Assembly (NCBI RefSeq): GCF_012972705.2
Contig: NZ_JABCSC020000001.1
Coordinates: 1,426,001-1,490,000, forward strand
DNA: 64,000 nt
From: Uliginosibacterium aquaticum
GTDB lineage: Bacteria; Pseudomonadota; Gammaproteobacteria; Burkholderiales; Rhodocyclaceae
Direction: 5' to 3'
Shown here in pieces: positions 52,801-61,744 of this stretch; the stretch's first letter is position 1; every line of letters starts with the position of its first letter. Under the pieces are notes generated by a model that had not been told where the DNA came from, searched no databases, and saw only the letters and a program-made list of their open reading frames with translations. The position numbers and the translations under genes are program-made.

Positions 52801-53334
52801 CAGGTCGATCAGGCCGCCGCGCACCGAGAATTCGCCGGGGCGCACCACCTGGGTCACATGCTCGTAACCGGCCAGCGCCATCTGCAGCTTGAAGGCCTCC
52901 ACATCCAGCACCTGCTTGGCCTTCATGAAGAAGGTGTGGCCGGCGAGATACTGGGGCGGCGCCATGCGGTACAAGGCGGTCGTGGCCGGCAGCAGAGTGA
53001 TGTCCGACTCGCCCTTGTGGATCGCGTAGAGCGTGGCGAGGCGCTCGGAGATCAGATCCTGGTGCGGCGAGAAGTTGTCATAGGGCAGGGTTTCCCAGTC
53101 CGGCAGCAAATGCACGCGCAAGCCCTGGGCGAACCAGGCGATCTCTTCGACGAGGCGCTGCGCATCAAGCGGATTGGCGGTGATGACGATCAGCTTCTGC
53201 CCGCTGGCCGCGAGCTGGGCGAGTGCGGCGGCATCGGCCGAACCGTGCAGGCGCGGCAGGTCGAAACGCTGGCCGGGCTTGGGCAGGCTAAAGGCGGCGA
53301 GGGGCTGGAGCGGGGGCAGGGCTGGGGAGCTCAT
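49894..53334 (-). CDS. mfd: Transcription-repair coupling factor Mfd
   Basis: 1146 aa ATPase that removes RNA polymerase stalled at DNA damage and recruits UvrA. The UvrB-like N-terminal domains (about 1-350) are followed by the RNA-polymerase-interacting CarD-like domain (DPVVHQSHGIGRYLGLVH). The RecG-like translocase comes next: Walker A CGDVGFGKTEVALRAAF, DEEH in VIIDEEHRFGV, and TATPIPRTLGMAMEG. The C-terminal UvrA-inhibitory domain ends the protein. ATG 53334 gives the usual start; a TTG 15 bases upstream is less likely. Confidence 0.95.
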   Translation of the reverse strand: MSSPALPPLQPLAAFSLPKPGQRFDLPRLHGSADAAALAQLAASGQKLIVITANPLDAQRLVEEIAWFAQGLRVHLLPDWETLPYDNFSPHQDLISERLATLYAIHKGESDITLLPATTALYRMAPPQYLAGHTFFMKAKQVLDVEAFKLQMALAGYEHVTQVVRPGEFSVRGGLIDLFPMGVKLPYRIDLFDDEIDTIRTFDPDTQRTVYPVPEIRLLPAREFPMDDKGRSHFRAAFREAFEGDPTKSPIYKDVSNGVASAGIEYYLPLFFDATASLFDYLPKNVLLVTHQDVPAAIEAFWVEANSRYRLMAGDRARPLLPPEQLFLPAEAFWLAAKALPRVAMGEKNEGHALSSALPDLGVERKASDPLHKLKHYLANFPWRVLVLAESAGRAQTITEYFHEYDLKPAASADLAGFLATDARLGLASGPLSAGFVLPGANIAILTENELYAAQARPRGRGRDARKSTVEGWLKDLSELKIGDPVVHQSHGIGRYLGLVHMDMGEGDTEFLHLEYAEDTKLYVPVSQLHVITRYAGADPENIALHKLGSGQWEKAKRKAAQQVRDTAAELLVLYAKRAARPGHKFDFKQHDLEAFAEGFGFEETPDQLNAINAVVDDMRSGRPMDRLVCGDVGFGKTEVALRAAFIAVADGKQVAVLCPTTLLAEQHYQTFADRFADWPIKVAEISRFKTAKEQAEAIEMLAQGKVDILIGTHRLLQKDVEFKRLGLVIIDEEHRFGVRQKEALKNLRSEVDILTLTATPIPRTLGMAMEGLREFSVIATAPQKRLAIKTFVQGWSKGIVREAVLREFKRGGQVYFLHNEVDTIENMRHTLTELLPEARIVVGHGQMNERELERVMKDFTAQRANLLLCTTIIETGINIPTANTIVINRADRFGLAQLHQLRGRVGRSHHQAYAYLLTDANAKPSANAQKRLEAITMMEDLGSGFFLAMHDLEIRGAGEVLGDNQSGEIQQVGFAMYSQMLNRAVKALQNGKEVDLAQPLDVTSEINLHAPALLPNAYCPDVQERLTLYKRMANCEDVDELQAIQEELIDRFGELPAQGQALLETHRLRIAAKPLGIIKIDASEGRIHLHFEPNPPIEPIKIIKLIQNNRNWKLAGQDKLTISITAESFAERVNKVRNTLKQLAA

Positions 53335-53452
53335 CGTGGTGTGCAGCAATGGAAAACGCCGCGCAAAAGCCCTTGCGGGCTGCGCGGCCGGTGTGGCGGG
53401 GCAGGTTCTGGTGCGCCGGCCGTGCTAGCTGGCCAAGCGCTGACAGGAGCGG

Positions 53453-53458
53453 ATTATA
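53453..53458 (-). promoter_or_regulatory. Possible -10 element of mfd
   Basis: A perfect TATAAT reads on the minus strand at 53453-53458, about 119 nt before the mfd ATG. No good -35 lies 17 bp upstream, so the assignment rests on the -10 and its position. Confidence 0.4.
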
Positions 53459-53676
53459 AGGCGTCCGGGCGCGGCCGATGCTGCGCGGTGATTTTCGGCC
53501 CCGTCTGCAGGCATGGGTTTCCGTTCGACGGAGCTATCTGCACTCTGGAGGAAAAGACTTGATTGCAGTATTGAACAATCCTCAAGCTCCGCCTACCGGA
53601 TCCAATTGACATGCCGCAGAGCAAGGGAGAGCGCCCACAGGGAGCGCAGGGATCCGCAACATTATTGGAGAAATAG

Positions 53677-55566
53677 ATGAAGCTGAACCCTCTGTTTGTC
53701 GGGCTGCTCGCGGCATTGCTGGCGAGTGGGGCCCAGGCCGCCAACCGGCCGTCAGGCTATACAACCATCTGCAAGGAAGGGGCTGCCTGCAACGTGGCGA
53801 GTTCGACCAAAGTCGCTTTTGGTCGCGCTGACAAGTTCTTCTACCGGCAACTTACAGGTGCCTTTACCTGTAGCCAGGCTACCTTCGGTGCGCGAATTCC
53901 CGGGGGTGTGAATGAATGTTCGGTGCCGCTGGCAGGATCGAGCAGCAGTTCGTCAACCGCGTCGTCGCGTGCTTCGTCGAGCGCGCTGAGCAGTTCGAGT
54001 GCCGCGAGTTCTTCGGTTGCGAAATCCTCTGCTACCAGCTCTGTCTCCAGCAGCGTGACTTCCTCGCGGGCCGCATCGTCGGTGGCGGTTTCGAGTGCCG
54101 CAGCTTCTTCCGTGGCTTCCTCGGCAGCTTCGTCCAGCAGCAGTTCGGCCGCGCAATGCAGCGCCTATACCTGGCCGAAGTACACGCCCGATCTGAACTA
54201 CGACATGAAGACCGATAGCACCAATGCCACGGTGAATCCGGCCAACTTCAAGCTCTATCTGGGTTGCAACGCCAGCCTCGTGGCCGGCTACAAGACCTCC
54301 GGGCGCTTTGCCTTCATCTGGGGCAAGAACCGCAACCCGGCTATTACCGATGCCCACATCGATGCCTTGCTCGCACACATGAACAAGGACGCCGACTACA
54401 TCCACAACGTGATGGGCTGGCCGGTCGATAAGCTGCAGCAGCAAGGCTACTTCAGCAACATCTATCTCTTTGGCTCGGGTCTGTGCACCGACAGCGCCAG
54501 CAATACCGAGAAGGGGGGCTGGCAGAGCGGTATCAATGGCTATCCGATGGTGTTGCTGTCCTACTACCCGGTGGTGACCGCTAGCGAGTACAACGGCGTC
54601 ACGCATGAATACATCCACGCCATCATGGCCAGCATGGGCAACAAGGCTGCCTGGTTCAACGAAGGCTCCAACACCTGGCTGCAGATGACCATGACGGGCA
54701 ATCGCACTGGCTCGCGTGGCGTGGGCTTCCTGGATGGCGCACCTTTCCTGGCTCCGCACATGCCGGTCGAGAACTACAGCGGCTGGCTGCAGGACGGCAC
54801 TTTCGGCGGCCCGAACGCTGAAGGCGTGCACATGGAAACTGCGAGCGGACAGCAGATCGGCACCTGGCGGGAATACCTCGGCGGCAACCAGTACAACGCT
54901 GCCTTCTCCCACTTCATCGCGCTTTATCTGTCGCAGGGTTCGAACGCCTGGATCTGGAAGAAAGGTACGCAGAACAACATCCTGGCTTCTCTTTCCGAAG
55001 GTCTGGGTGATGCGCAGACCCGCCGCCTGATCACTGAATACCGTGCCCGCCAGGCCATGGTCGACTTCGGTGTCTGGACGGATGGTTTCAAGGTGCCCAT
55101 CAATGACAACTGGGCACGCACCATCGTCTCCGAGGGGTCGGCTGGCGGCTACTACAAGCAGACCAGCCACAAGCTGAGTTTCTACGCGGCCACCACCCAG
55201 AGCAGCACGACCCTGATCCCGGCGACCGATACCTTGCCGGGCTGGAGTGGTGCCAACCAGATCCCGTTGAAGGTCAGTGGTAACAAGGTGCGGGTCAACT
55301 TCCAGCCGCTGGGCAACAACATGCGCTTCCAGCTGGCCTATCGTGCAGCCGATGGCACGGCGGTCTATAGCCAGCCTGTGGAAAGCGGTGAGTCGTGTCT
55401 GGATCTGAGCAAGACGCCGAAGAACGGCGTCGTGGTCGGCATCGCCACCAGCACGGATTACCTCTACAGCGGCGAGGCTACGCGCAAGGCCAAGTATGAC
55501 TACCGCGTCCACCTGCTTGAAGGGGTGAGCGGTACGGCTCCGCTCTACGACAAGTACTACCAGTAA
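53677..55566 (+). CDS. Secreted poly-serine-linker protein with zinc metallopeptidase motif
   Basis: 629 aa. Signal peptide 1-21 (ends SGAQA). Residues 22-87 form a small module with four cysteines (C32, C38, C65, C81; TTICKEGAAC, VAFGRADKFFY, FTCSQATFG), similar to N-terminal modules of secreted polysaccharide-degrading enzymes. Residues 88-159 are a Ser/Ala linker. The C-terminal domain has HEYIH (H310, E311, H314) and a downstream NEG whose E329 lies 15 residues after H314, the pattern of a gluzincin-type zinc peptidase. It is probably extracellular. GGAG sits before the ATG. The 342-bp gap upstream shows no certain promoter. It may belong to the DUF6055-like proteins, which I cannot verify. 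Confidence 0.72.
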   Translation: MKLNPLFVGLLAALLASGAQAANRPSGYTTICKEGAACNVASSTKVAFGRADKFFYRQLTGAFTCSQATFGARIPGGVNECSVPLAGSSSSSSTASSRASSSALSSSSAASSSVAKSSATSSVSSSVTSSRAASSVAVSSAAASSVASSAASSSSSSAAQCSAYTWPKYTPDLNYDMKTDSTNATVNPANFKLYLGCNASLVAGYKTSGRFAFIWGKNRNPAITDAHIDALLAHMNKDADYIHNVMGWPVDKLQQQGYFSNIYLFGSGLCTDSASNTEKGGWQSGINGYPMVLLSYYPVVTASEYNGVTHEYIHAIMASMGNKAAWFNEGSNTWLQMTMTGNRTGSRGVGFLDGAPFLAPHMPVENYSGWLQDGTFGGPNAEGVHMETASGQQIGTWREYLGGNQYNAAFSHFIALYLSQGSNAWIWKKGTQNNILASLSEGLGDAQTRRLITEYRARQAMVDFGVWTDGFKVPINDNWARTIVSEGSAGGYYKQTSHKLSFYAATTQSSTTLIPATDTLPGWSGANQIPLKVSGNKVRVNFQPLGNNMRFQLAYRAADGTAVYSQPVESGESCLDLSKTPKNGVVVGIATSTDYLYSGEATRKAKYDYRVHLLEGVSGTAPLYDKYYQ

Positions 55567-55584
55567 TTCAAGCTCTTGAGTCCT

Positions 55585-55623
55585 GGCCGTTCTCCCGCTT
55601 TGGCGGGGAACGGCCTTTTTTTT
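55585..55623 (+). terminator. Rho-independent terminator after the secreted peptidase gene
   Basis: Long stem GGCCGTTCTCCCGC (55585-55598) / GCGGGGAACGGCC (55603-55615) with one bulge, followed by eight T. The convergent malQ ends six bases beyond, so it separates the two convergent genes. Confidence 0.9.
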
Positions 55624-55628
55624 CGGAC

Positions 55629-57125
55629 TCAGCGCCGGTAAAGCCGGCACAGGCTGGCGAGCAGTTCGCCATGGCGCGGCTGCAACTGCGCCCATTCGAA
55701 GCGCCACTGCCAGTAGCCCTCGGCCTTGCCGGGGAAGTTCATGCGCGCTTCGGTGCCGAGGCCGAGCACATCCTGCAGCGGATGGATGGCGGTGTCGGCT
55801 ACGCTGGCGCAGGCAGCGCGGATCAGGCTCCAGTGGATGTCAGCGCCGTCGATGGCGAGGTAGTCACGCACATGCTGGCGTTCGGCCTCGCTGATTTCGG
55901 CCCACCAGCCGCGCGTGGTGTCGTTGTCGTGGGTGCCGGTGTAGACCACGGTGTCCGGGCTGTAGTTGTGCGGCAGGTAGGCGTTTGCGCTGCGTTCCTC
56001 CCCCTGACTGCCAAAGGCGAAATGCAGGATGCGCATGCCGGGCAGGCCCAGTTGCTGGCGCAGGGCGTCGACCGCCGGGGTCAGGATGCCCAGGTCCTCG
56101 GCGATGATCGGGAGCGGGCCCAGCGCTGCGCTGATGGCCTCGAACAGCGCAGCGCCCGGGCCGGCCAGCCAGCGTCCCTTGATCGCATTGGGCTCGCTAG
56201 CCGGAATCTCCCAGTAGTCGACGAAGCCACGAAAGTGATCGATGCGCACGATGTCGACCAGCTCGAAAGTGCGACGGATGCGGGTGATCCACCAGGCGTA
56301 GTGCTCGGCGGCGTGGGCGCTCCAGCGATACAGCGGATTGCCCCAGCGCTGGCCCTCTGCGGTGAAAGCATCCGGTGGCACGCCGGCCACTACCTGCGGC
56401 TTGCCATCCGTATCAAGTTCGAACAGATCAGGCCGAGCCCACACTTCGGCGCTCTGATAGGCGATGAAGATCGGTGCGTCGCCAATGATCTGGATGCCTT
56501 TTGAATGAGCATAGGTTTTGAGTGAATGCCACTGGCGGAAGAAGGCGCACTGACAGAATTTCCAGAAGTTGATGCGCTCGGCATGCTGCTGGCGTGCTTC
56601 ATTCAGCGCGGCGGGCTCACGCCGGGCCAGCGGCGCAGGCCAGTCGCACCAGTCCTGCCAGCCATAGTGGTCGGCGAGCGCCATGAACAGAGCGTAGTCG
56701 TCCAGCCATCCGGCCTGCGCGGCACAGAAATTGGCGTAGTTCTGGCGGGCCTGGCTGCTGGCAGAGAGGAAGAAACAAGTGGCGGCTTCCTGCAGGCGGG
56801 CCATGCGCCAGGGGACGACAGCGGAGAAGTGGATGGCCGTGCCGCTGAACGCCGGATCGGGCGTGAGCGTGGCGGGCAACCAGCCTTGCGCCTGCAACTC
56901 GGCCAGATCGATCAGCAGCACATTGCCGGCAAAGGCCGAGCTGCTCATATAGGGCGAGTTGCCGGGGCCAATGCCGCCTAGTGGCAGGATCTGCCACAGC
57001 GACTGGCCGCTGGCGGCGAGCCAATCGACGAAGTGGCGCGCTTCGATGCCCAGATCGCCAGAACCATGCGGGCCGGGGAGCGAGGTGGGGTGGAGGAGGA
57101 TGCCGCTGGCTCGGGGGAAGCGCAT
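55629..57125 (-). CDS. malQ: 4-alpha-glucanotransferase (amylomaltase)
   Basis: 498 aa GH77 enzyme that transfers glucan chains between maltodextrins, recycling short products of glycogen breakdown. Conserved segments: SGILLHPTSLPGPHGSGDLG at the N-terminus, the nucleophile aspartate in VRIDHFRGFVDYWEIP, the acid/base glutamate in IIAEDLGILT and the third aspartate in TGTHDNDTTRGWW. The short length corresponds to the plant DPE1/Thermus-type enzyme without the extra E. coli N-terminal domain. Last gene of the glycogen cluster. Confidence 0.94.
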   Translation of the reverse strand: MRFPRASGILLHPTSLPGPHGSGDLGIEARHFVDWLAASGQSLWQILPLGGIGPGNSPYMSSSAFAGNVLLIDLAELQAQGWLPATLTPDPAFSGTAIHFSAVVPWRMARLQEAATCFFLSASSQARQNYANFCAAQAGWLDDYALFMALADHYGWQDWCDWPAPLARREPAALNEARQQHAERINFWKFCQCAFFRQWHSLKTYAHSKGIQIIGDAPIFIAYQSAEVWARPDLFELDTDGKPQVVAGVPPDAFTAEGQRWGNPLYRWSAHAAEHYAWWITRIRRTFELVDIVRIDHFRGFVDYWEIPASEPNAIKGRWLAGPGAALFEAISAALGPLPIIAEDLGILTPAVDALRQQLGLPGMRILHFAFGSQGEERSANAYLPHNYSPDTVVYTGTHDNDTTRGWWAEISEAERQHVRDYLAIDGADIHWSLIRAACASVADTAIHPLQDVLGLGTEARMNFPGKAEGYWQWRFEWAQLQPRHGELLASLCRLYRR

Positions 57126-57163
57126 GGGGTGAGTCCTTTTTGCTGCAGATACAGAAGATATTT

Positions 57164-57237
57164 GTAGCCCGGATGGAGGCCGAAGTCCCGAATCCGGGGG
57201 CTGCTTCCCGGATTCCGCTGCGCTGCATCCGGGCTAC
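57164..57237. repeat. Palindromic repeat between malQ and glgX (GTAGCCCGGATG type)
   Basis: GTAGCCCGGATG (57164-57175) and CATCCGGGCTAC (57226-57237) are exact reverse complements enclosing AATCCGGG/CCCGGATT arms. This is a widespread proteobacterial repeat type. It lies in the 200-bp gap between glgX and malQ. Confidence 0.8.
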
Positions 57238-57273
57238 GGGTGTTGCAAGCTGCGGCCTCTGGTCGCGTTTTGT

Positions 57274-57329
57274 GTAGGTGCGGCTTCAGCCGCATGCCAA
57301 GCGAGGACGCCGACTGAAGTCGGCCCTAC
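57274..57329. repeat. REP element that supplies the glgX stop codon
   Basis: GTAGGTGCGGCTTCAGCCGC (57274-57293) and GCCGACTGAAGTCGGCCCTAC (57309-57329 region) form a two-hairpin REP. The CTAC end overlaps the glgX stop: on the minus strand the TAG of GTAGGG (57326-57328) ends glgX. Confidence 0.82.
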
Positions 57330-59395
57330 AGATTCAGTTTCGCTGCTCCCGCCGCGAGCAGCACCATGCTGTGCGCGCCGAGGGCGAAGGGCGTGGTGCT
57401 GGACCCGTGCCAGTCGCGTTCGCCGGTGCTGGCCGTGGTGTCGAACCAGCAGCGCCATTCACCGGCAGGCAGGGCGAAGTGGCAGTCGGTGGGTTCGGCA
57501 TTCACGAGCAACAGCAGGGGTACGCTGGCGCGGCCGGGGTGATTGATCAGGCAGCCCAGCGTGCGGGCGCCAGCATCGCGCCATTCGTGGCTGTGCAGAG
57601 CTTCACCATCCTTGCGTAGCCACACGAGGTCGCTTGGCCCGCGCCGGTACCAGTGCGTGGCGAAAAGCATGGCCTGGCGGCGCAGTGACAGCAGCCTGGC
57701 AGTGAAGGCAATCAGATCCTGATCAGCTTTGGCCCAGGCAATCCAGGTGCCCGGATTGTCCTGACAATAGGGGTTGTTGTTGCCGCCCTGCGAATGCCCC
57801 AACTCATCACCGGCAGACAGCATCGGTGTGCCCTGTGAGAACAGGGCACTGGCCAGCAACACGCGCTGCATACGGGTGCGCAAGGCGAGTACAACCGGGT
57901 CGGTGCTGGGCCCTTCTTCGCCGCAGTTACTGGAGAGGTTGTGATTGTGACCGTCGCGATTGTCTTCACCGTTGGCCTGGTTGCGGCGGGCGACATAGCT
58001 CACCAGATCACGCAAGGTGTAGCCATCGTGCGAGACGATGTAATTGACTGAGGCCAGTGGCTCGCGCCGGTTGGCCTGGAACAGATCAGAGGAGCCGCAC
58101 AGGCGCATCGCGAAATCGCCGCGCGTGCACGGGTGACCCAGCCAGAAGGCACGCAGGGTGTCGCGGAAGCGGTCGTTCCACTCCTGCCAGCCGCGCGGGA
58201 AACCGCCCAGCTGGTAGCCGCCAGGGCCGATATCCCAGGGCTCGGCGATCATCGTCACGCGCGAGAGCACCGGATCTTGCGCCACGGCTGCGAAGAAGGC
58301 CGCACGCGGGTTGAAGCCGCTGTCGTCCCGTCCGAGGATGGGCGCCAGGTCAAAGCGGAAACCATCGACATGCATTTCGCTGACCCAGTAGCGCAGGCTA
58401 TCCAGCACCAGTCGCAAGACATTGGGCTGACGGATATCCAGTGTGTTGCCGCAGCCGGTGTCGTTGATGAAGATGCGCTTGTTGTTGGCGTCCAGGCGGT
58501 AATAGCTGGCGTTGTCCAGCCCGCGGAAGCTGATGGAGGGGCCGGTGGCGTCGCCTTCTGCGGTGTGGTTGTAGACCACGTCGAGCAATACCTTGATGCC
58601 TGCCGCATGTAGCGCACGGACCATGCTGCGGAACTCGTCGCGTACCGAAAGGCCATCCGCGCCGCTGGCGTAGCGTGGGTCCGGCGTGAAGAAATTGATG
58701 CTGTTGTAGCCCCAGTAATTAACGAGGCCCATCTGCGTGAGGCGTAACTCGTCAAGGTGGTAATGCACCGGCAGGATGCTCAGGGCGGTGACGCCCAGTC
58801 GTTTCAGATGAGCGAGGGAGGCGGGGTGGGCGAGGCCGGCGTAGGTGCCACGCAAGCCCTCCGGAATGGCCGGATTTGATTTCGAGAAGCCCTTCACGTG
58901 CAGTTCGTAGATCACCGTGTCGGCAGGGCTGATCTCGGGCGGGGCGTCGTCGCCCCAGTCAAAGCCATCCGGGGCGGGCACGCGTGCCTTGAGGGCGTAG
59001 CGGCCGTTGTCTTCGGGGCAGGGCTGTTCGTGACTCTCAGGGATCGCGCAGAAGTGGGCGTCGTTCCAGTTGAACTGGCCAACGATCTCGCGCGCGTAGG
59101 GGTCGAGCAGGAGCTTTTCCGGATTGAAGTAATGCCCTTCCTGCGGGGCCCACGGGCCTTCGCAGCGCAGGCCATAGATCAGGCCTGGCAGCGCTTCGGG
59201 CAAATAACCATGCCACACGTCCAGGGTGTGGCCGAGTAGCGGCAGGCGCGCCAGCTCGGTCTGGCCGTCGGAGTCGAACAGGCACAGGAAGACGGCCGTG
59301 GCGTTGGCCGAGAAGACCGCGAAATTCACCCCGCCTGAGTCAGCATGGGCGCCGAGCGGCCAGGGCTTGCCGGGGAGCAGGGTGTGCAGTTCCAT
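57326..59395 (-). CDS. glgX: Glycogen debranching enzyme GlgX
   Basis: 689 aa GH13 isoamylase-type enzyme that removes short branches left by glycogen phosphorylase. An N-terminal carbohydrate-binding domain (GVNFAVFSANATAVFLCLF) precedes the catalytic barrel with VLLDVVYNHTAEG, GFRFDLAPILGRD (nucleophile Asp), MIAEPWDIGPGGYQLG (Glu) and YIVSHDGYTLRDL. Ten bases separate it from glgB. Its stop lies in the following REP, and the last residues (AAKLNL) just precede it. Confidence 0.94.
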   Translation of the reverse strand: MELHTLLPGKPWPLGAHADSGGVNFAVFSANATAVFLCLFDSDGQTELARLPLLGHTLDVWHGYLPEALPGLIYGLRCEGPWAPQEGHYFNPEKLLLDPYAREIVGQFNWNDAHFCAIPESHEQPCPEDNGRYALKARVPAPDGFDWGDDAPPEISPADTVIYELHVKGFSKSNPAIPEGLRGTYAGLAHPASLAHLKRLGVTALSILPVHYHLDELRLTQMGLVNYWGYNSINFFTPDPRYASGADGLSVRDEFRSMVRALHAAGIKVLLDVVYNHTAEGDATGPSISFRGLDNASYYRLDANNKRIFINDTGCGNTLDIRQPNVLRLVLDSLRYWVSEMHVDGFRFDLAPILGRDDSGFNPRAAFFAAVAQDPVLSRVTMIAEPWDIGPGGYQLGGFPRGWQEWNDRFRDTLRAFWLGHPCTRGDFAMRLCGSSDLFQANRREPLASVNYIVSHDGYTLRDLVSYVARRNQANGEDNRDGHNHNLSSNCGEEGPSTDPVVLALRTRMQRVLLASALFSQGTPMLSAGDELGHSQGGNNNPYCQDNPGTWIAWAKADQDLIAFTARLLSLRRQAMLFATHWYRRGPSDLVWLRKDGEALHSHEWRDAGARTLGCLINHPGRASVPLLLLVNAEPTDCHFALPAGEWRCWFDTTASTGERDWHGSSTTPFALGAHSMVLLAAGAAKLNL

Positions 59396-59405
59396 CAGGT
59401 CTCTC

Positions 59406-61577
59406 TCAGGTTTGCCACTCGAAAATCACGGTCGCCAGTGGCGGCAGGTCGATCTGGATCGAGTCCGGTTTGTCTTGCCAGGCGAGCCCCTGGGTGCGTG
59501 CTGAGGGCGTGCCGACATTGCTGCCGCCATAGAATCCGGAATCGGTGTTGAGGCGTTCGATGTAATGGCCCTCACGTGGCACGCCCAGGCGCCAGGCGTG
59601 ATGCACGGTAGGCGTGAAGTTGCAGATCACCACCACCGGCGGTGTCTCGCCGTGGCCGTAGCGGACGAAGCTGTAGATTGAATGCTCGGCATCGCTGTGG
59701 GCGATCCATTCGAAGCCTCCGCCTTCCACATCGCGCTGGTGCAGGGCAGGGCAATCGCGATAGACGTGGTTCAGATCCCGCACCAGATGCTGAACACCGG
59801 CGTGCAGGGCGTCATCGGTGAGGTGCCAGTCCAGACTCTGGTCGTGATTCCACTCGCGCTCCTGCGCGAACTCGCCACCCATGAAGAGCAGTTTCTTGCC
59901 CGGGTGAGCCCACATGAAGCCGTAGTAGGCGCGCAAATTGGCGAATTTCTGCCAGCGGTCGCCCGGCATCTTGCCGAGCAGCGAGCCCTTGCCATGCACC
60001 ACTTCGTCGTGCGAGAGCGGCAGCACGAAGTTTTCGCTGAAGGCATACACCAGCCCGAAGCTCATCTCGTTGTGATGATGCTTGCGGTGGATCGGGTCGC
60101 GCGCCATGTACTGCAGGGTGTCGTGCATCCAGCCCATGTTCCACTTGTAGTGAAAGCCCAGTCCGCCTGCGAAAGTTGGGCGCGAAACGGCCGGGTAGGA
60201 GGTGGATTCCTCGGCCAGCGTGATGGCCTGTGGGCGCTCTGCGCCGACGATCTCGTTCATGCGCTTGAGGAAATCAATGGCTTCGAGGTTTTCACGCCCG
60301 CCCTGCGCATTCGGAATCCACTCGCCTTCCTTGCGCGAGTAGTCGCGGTAGAGCATGGAGGCCACGGCGTCCACGCGCAGGCCGTCGACGTTGTAGCGCT
60401 CCAGCCAGTACAAGGCATTGGCGATTAGGAAGTTGCGCACCTCGGTGCGGCCAAAGTTGTAGATCAGGGTGTTCCAGTCCTGATGGAAGCCTTCGCGCGG
60501 ATCAGCGTACTCATACAGATGTGTGCCGTCGAAGTTCGCCAGCCCGTGCGCATCGGTCGGGAAGTGTGCCGGCACCCAGTCGAGCAGCACGCCGATGCCT
60601 GCGGCATGAGCGCGTTCGACAAAACGGGTGAAGCCGGCGGTATCCCCAAAGCGCGCAGTGGGCGAATACAGGCCGATGCTCTGATAACCCCAGGAGCCAT
60701 CGAAGGGGTGCTCGCTGATCGGCATCAGCTCCAGATGGGTGAAGCCCATCCATTGGGCGTAGGGCAGCAGTTGCTCGGCGAGTTCATCCCAGTTGAGCCA
60801 GTCCTGTCCGTCGTTTTTCTTCCGCCATGAAGCCAGATGGACTTCGTAGATGCTCACTGGCTGATCCAGCGCGTTGGCACGCTGGCGCTCAGGGGAGGGG
60901 GCAACAGCTGGCGGCAGATGGCTGACCACGCTGGCGGTGGAGGGGCGCAGCTCGCATTGCAGCGCGTAGGGGTCGGCCTTCAGCGGCAGGGTGTGGCCGT
61001 TGCTGGCGCGCACTTCGTACTTGTAGCAGGCACCTTCTGGCACATCCGGCAGGAAGATTTCCCACACGCCGCATTCGCGCCGCAGGCGCATCGGGTGACG
61101 GCGATTGTCCCAGTCGTTGAAGTCCCCGAGCACGGCGACGCGCGAGGCATTCGGTGCCCATACCGCGAAGCTGGTGCCGGCCATGCCATCCATCTCGCGA
61201 TGGCGTGCACCGAGGATTTCATAGGGACGCAGATGGGTGCCTTCGCCGAGCCACCACACGTCCTGCTCGCCGAGCACCGGCGGAAAGCGATAGGGGTCTT
61301 CGAGGGTAAGGACGCTGCCATCCTGCCAAGTGACGCGCAGGCGGTAATGAAAAGCCTTTTTTGTGTCGATCAGGCCTTCGAAGAACCCGGCCGGGTGGCG
61401 CTGGCTGAGCGTGCCGCGGCGTTTGCGGGCCCGGTCCACTACGTCGACGCTGGCGGCGCCGGGCACAAAGCAGCGCAGCCAGAAGCCGTCGTCCGCAGTG
61501 GCATGCAGGCCCATGATGGAAAACGGATCGCCGTGGCGAGCCTCGCAGAAAGCCTGGATGTCGGATTCGTTCAGCAT
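59406..61577 (-). CDS. glgB: 1,4-alpha-glucan branching enzyme GlgB
   Basis: 723 aa GH13 enzyme that introduces alpha-1,6 branches into glycogen. The N-terminal part carries two beta-sandwich modules ([19 protein letters not shown] and [19 protein letters not shown]). The catalytic domain has [29 protein letters not shown] (nucleophile Asp), LAEESTSYP (Glu) and [19 protein letters not shown] 61577 gives [10 protein letters not shown]; an upstream TTG at 61595 has its AGGA too close. Length is close to E. coli GlgB. Confidence 0.95.
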   Translation of the reverse strand: MLNESDIQAFCEARHGDPFSIMGLHATADDGFWLRCFVPGAASVDVVDRARKRRGTLSQRHPAGFFEGLIDTKKAFHYRLRVTWQDGSVLTLEDPYRFPPVLGEQDVWWLGEGTHLRPYEILGARHREMDGMAGTSFAVWAPNASRVAVLGDFNDWDNRRHPMRLRRECGVWEIFLPDVPEGACYKYEVRASNGHTLPLKADPYALQCELRPSTASVVSHLPPAVAPSPERQRANALDQPVSIYEVHLASWRKKNDGQDWLNWDELAEQLLPYAQWMGFTHLELMPISEHPFDGSWGYQSIGLYSPTARFGDTAGFTRFVERAHAAGIGVLLDWVPAHFPTDAHGLANFDGTHLYEYADPREGFHQDWNTLIYNFGRTEVRNFLIANALYWLERYNVDGLRVDAVASMLYRDYSRKEGEWIPNAQGGRENLEAIDFLKRMNEIVGAERPQAITLAEESTSYPAVSRPTFAGGLGFHYKWNMGWMHDTLQYMARDPIHRKHHHNEMSFGLVYAFSENFVLPLSHDEVVHGKGSLLGKMPGDRWQKFANLRAYYGFMWAHPGKKLLFMGGEFAQEREWNHDQSLDWHLTDDALHAGVQHLVRDLNHVYRDCPALHQRDVEGGGFEWIAHSDAEHSIYSFVRYGHGETPPVVVICNFTPTVHHAWRLGVPREGHYIERLNTDSGFYGGSNVGTPSARTQGLAWQDKPDSIQIDLPPLATVIFEWQT

Positions 61578-61657
61578 ACGGCCAGAGTAATCCAATTCCT
61601 GTTGCAGGGTGGGGGCAGCTCGGCAGGTGCAACCTGTATGTTGCAGGCCATGCAGGT

Positions 61658-61712
61658 GTAGGGCCGGCTTCAGCCGGCCTGCCAGGCGCTAAGTGCGGCT
61701 GAAGCCGCACCT
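61658..61712. repeat. REP pair between glgP and glgB
   Basis: GTAGGGCCGGCTTCAGCCGG... (61658-61678) is identical to the first 21 bases of the element inside addA. GTGCGGCTGAAGCCGCACCT (61693-61712) is identical to its second hairpin. A 14-base spacer replaces the GAT found in addA. It lies in the 167-bp gap between glgP and glgB. Confidence 0.85.
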
Positions 61713-61744
61713 GCGGGCGCACCTGCAGGGCTCGTTCTTGCTGT

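Noticed and set aside
53953-55707. 584-codon minus-strand frame opposite the secreted peptidase gene
   Set aside because: It runs through the poly-serine linker and the terminator and has no ribosome site or domain.
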